Source: a bacterium UBA7470
GTDB lineage: Bacteria > Pseudomonadota > Gammaproteobacteria > Burkholderiales > Burkholderiaceae_C
Direction: 5' to 3'
Length of the DNA: 6,156 bases
Assembly: GCA_002479815.1 (NCBI GenBank)
Contig: DLPA01000035.1
Coordinates: 1-6,156 of the forward strand
In this document: one piece after another, positions 5,867 through 6,156 of the stretch
How positions within the stretch are numbered: position 1 is the stretch's first letter
How the letters are laid out: each line of letters starts with the position of its first letter
Program-made: the position numbers and the translations under genes
Notes under the pieces: generated by a model
What the model was told of the DNA's origin: nothing
The model's input: only the letters and a program-made list of their open reading frames with translations
Database searches by the model: none

Positions 5867-5920
5867 CACCCATACAACACCGCTGCTGAGGGTTCAAACT
5901 GTGTGGTTGGTGTATGGGTG
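5867..5920. promoter_or_regulatory. Inverted-repeat operator candidate between the MocR and exporter genes
   Basis: CACCCATACA (5867-5876) and TGTATGGGTG (5911-5920) are perfect 10-bp inverted copies separated by 34 bp, with centres 44 bp apart (about four helical turns). The left arm overlaps a candidate mocR -10 (TATGGG at 5874-5869 on the minus strand, with TTGAAC 17 bp upstream at 5897-5892). The right arm lies between the candidate -35 and -10 of the exporter gene. MocR dimers such as GabR bind pairs of separated half-sites, so this is a plausible binding site. Binding itself is inferred. Confidence 0.5.
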
Positions 5921-5934
5921 CTTCAGGCTACATT
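5907..5934 (+). promoter_or_regulatory. Weak candidate promoter of the exporter gene
   Basis: TTGGTG (5907-5912) and TACATT (5929-5934) are 16 bp apart, matching three and four of six consensus positions. The start codon lies only seven bases after the -10, so a transcript would start at or very near the ATG. The right operator arm sits within the spacer, so a bound regulator could block or reshape this promoter. Confidence 0.3.
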
Positions 5935-5941
5935 GTGCAAC

Positions 5942-6156
5942 ATGACATCTGCTGAACTCACTGCGTTGCTTGGGCTTGCAACGGCTGCCAGTTTTACGCC
6001 CGGTCCTAATACCACGCTGTCCACGGCCTTGGCTGCCAATCGTGGCTTGCGTGGGGCGCTATCGTTTGTGGTAGCCGTGCCTGTGGGCTGGGGGGCGTTG
6101 TTTCTGGCGTGTGCGGCTGGTGTGGGCGCGTTGGTCATGGCCTTGCCGTGGTTGCG
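5942..6156 (+). CDS. LysE/RhtB-family amino acid exporter, N-terminal part only
   Basis: LysE/RhtB proteins are inner-membrane exporters of amino acids such as lysine, threonine, homoserine or cysteine; the usual length is about 200-210 residues with six membrane helices. Only the first 71 residues are in the window. The N-terminus has the family hallmark SFTPGPNTTLSTALAANRG (17-35). Hydrophobic segments at about 4-19 and 38-70 fit the first helices, with the short cytoplasmic NRGLRG (33-38) between them. The ATG at 5942 is the natural start, since PGPN lies about 20 residues from the N-terminus in this family. No Shine-Dalgarno is visible. The substrate cannot be told from this part. Divergence from a MocR regulator, with a shared 118-bp spacer, suggests that it is regulated by that protein, perhaps with the exported amino acid or amine as effector. 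Confidence 0.88.
   Translation, partial: MTSAELTALLGLATAASFTPGPNTTLSTALAANRGLRGALSFVVAVPVGWGALFLACAAGVGALVMALPWL

Overview
The window looks like chromosomal DNA from a GC-rich betaproteobacterium, most likely Burkholderiales and plausibly Comamonadaceae. Three things point there: the codon use, the short 'type 2' ArgC, and a small AT-rich palindromic repeat that resembles, from memory, dispersed repeats of that family. No phage, plasmid, transposase, tRNA, rRNA or CRISPR signal was seen. All gene names rest on motifs read from the translated sequence; no search was run.

Layout, left to right. (1) 1-831, minus strand: the first 277 codons of sucC (succinyl-CoA synthetase beta subunit, TCA cycle), cut by the window edge. 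(2) 832-1043: a divergent control region with two hairpins in the sucC leader, one terminator-like, and a perfect TATAAT box facing argC. (3) 1044-1979, plus: argC type 2 (arginine biosynthesis), closed by a clear intrinsic terminator at 1980-2015. (4) 2044-2631, minus: a conserved-looking 195-residue protein with a degenerate nucleotidyltransferase-like signature. (5) 2632-2720: an 89-bp divergent spacer. (6) 2721-4121, plus: mpl, the murein tripeptide recycling ligase, with a candidate terminator at 4289-4311. (7) 4115-4276, minus: an unrecognised 53-codon open stretch without a start codon, possibly a gene remnant. (8) 4324-5823, minus: a MocR-type regulator (GntR winged helix plus aminotransferase-like domain). 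(9) 5824-5941: a divergent promoter region with a perfect 10-bp inverted repeat. (10) 5942-6156, plus: the start of a LysE/RhtB-family exporter gene, cut by the window edge.

Most genes are single housekeeping units (TCA cycle, arginine synthesis, peptidoglycan recycling). The only likely regulatory pair is MocR and the divergent LysE-type exporter. MocR proteins commonly control a neighbouring divergent gene, and the inverted repeat in the spacer is a good operator candidate.

The most unusual feature is the AT-rich palindromic element at 5543-5592. It lies wholly inside the mocR coding sequence, is read in frame, and supplies about 17 residues of the linker between the DNA-binding and sensor domains. 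Other points worth checking are the nucleotidyltransferase-like protein beside mpl, the orphan frame after mpl, the terminator-like hairpin in the sucC leader, and possible leaderless starts for mpl and the exporter gene. No new defence or mobile system was found.
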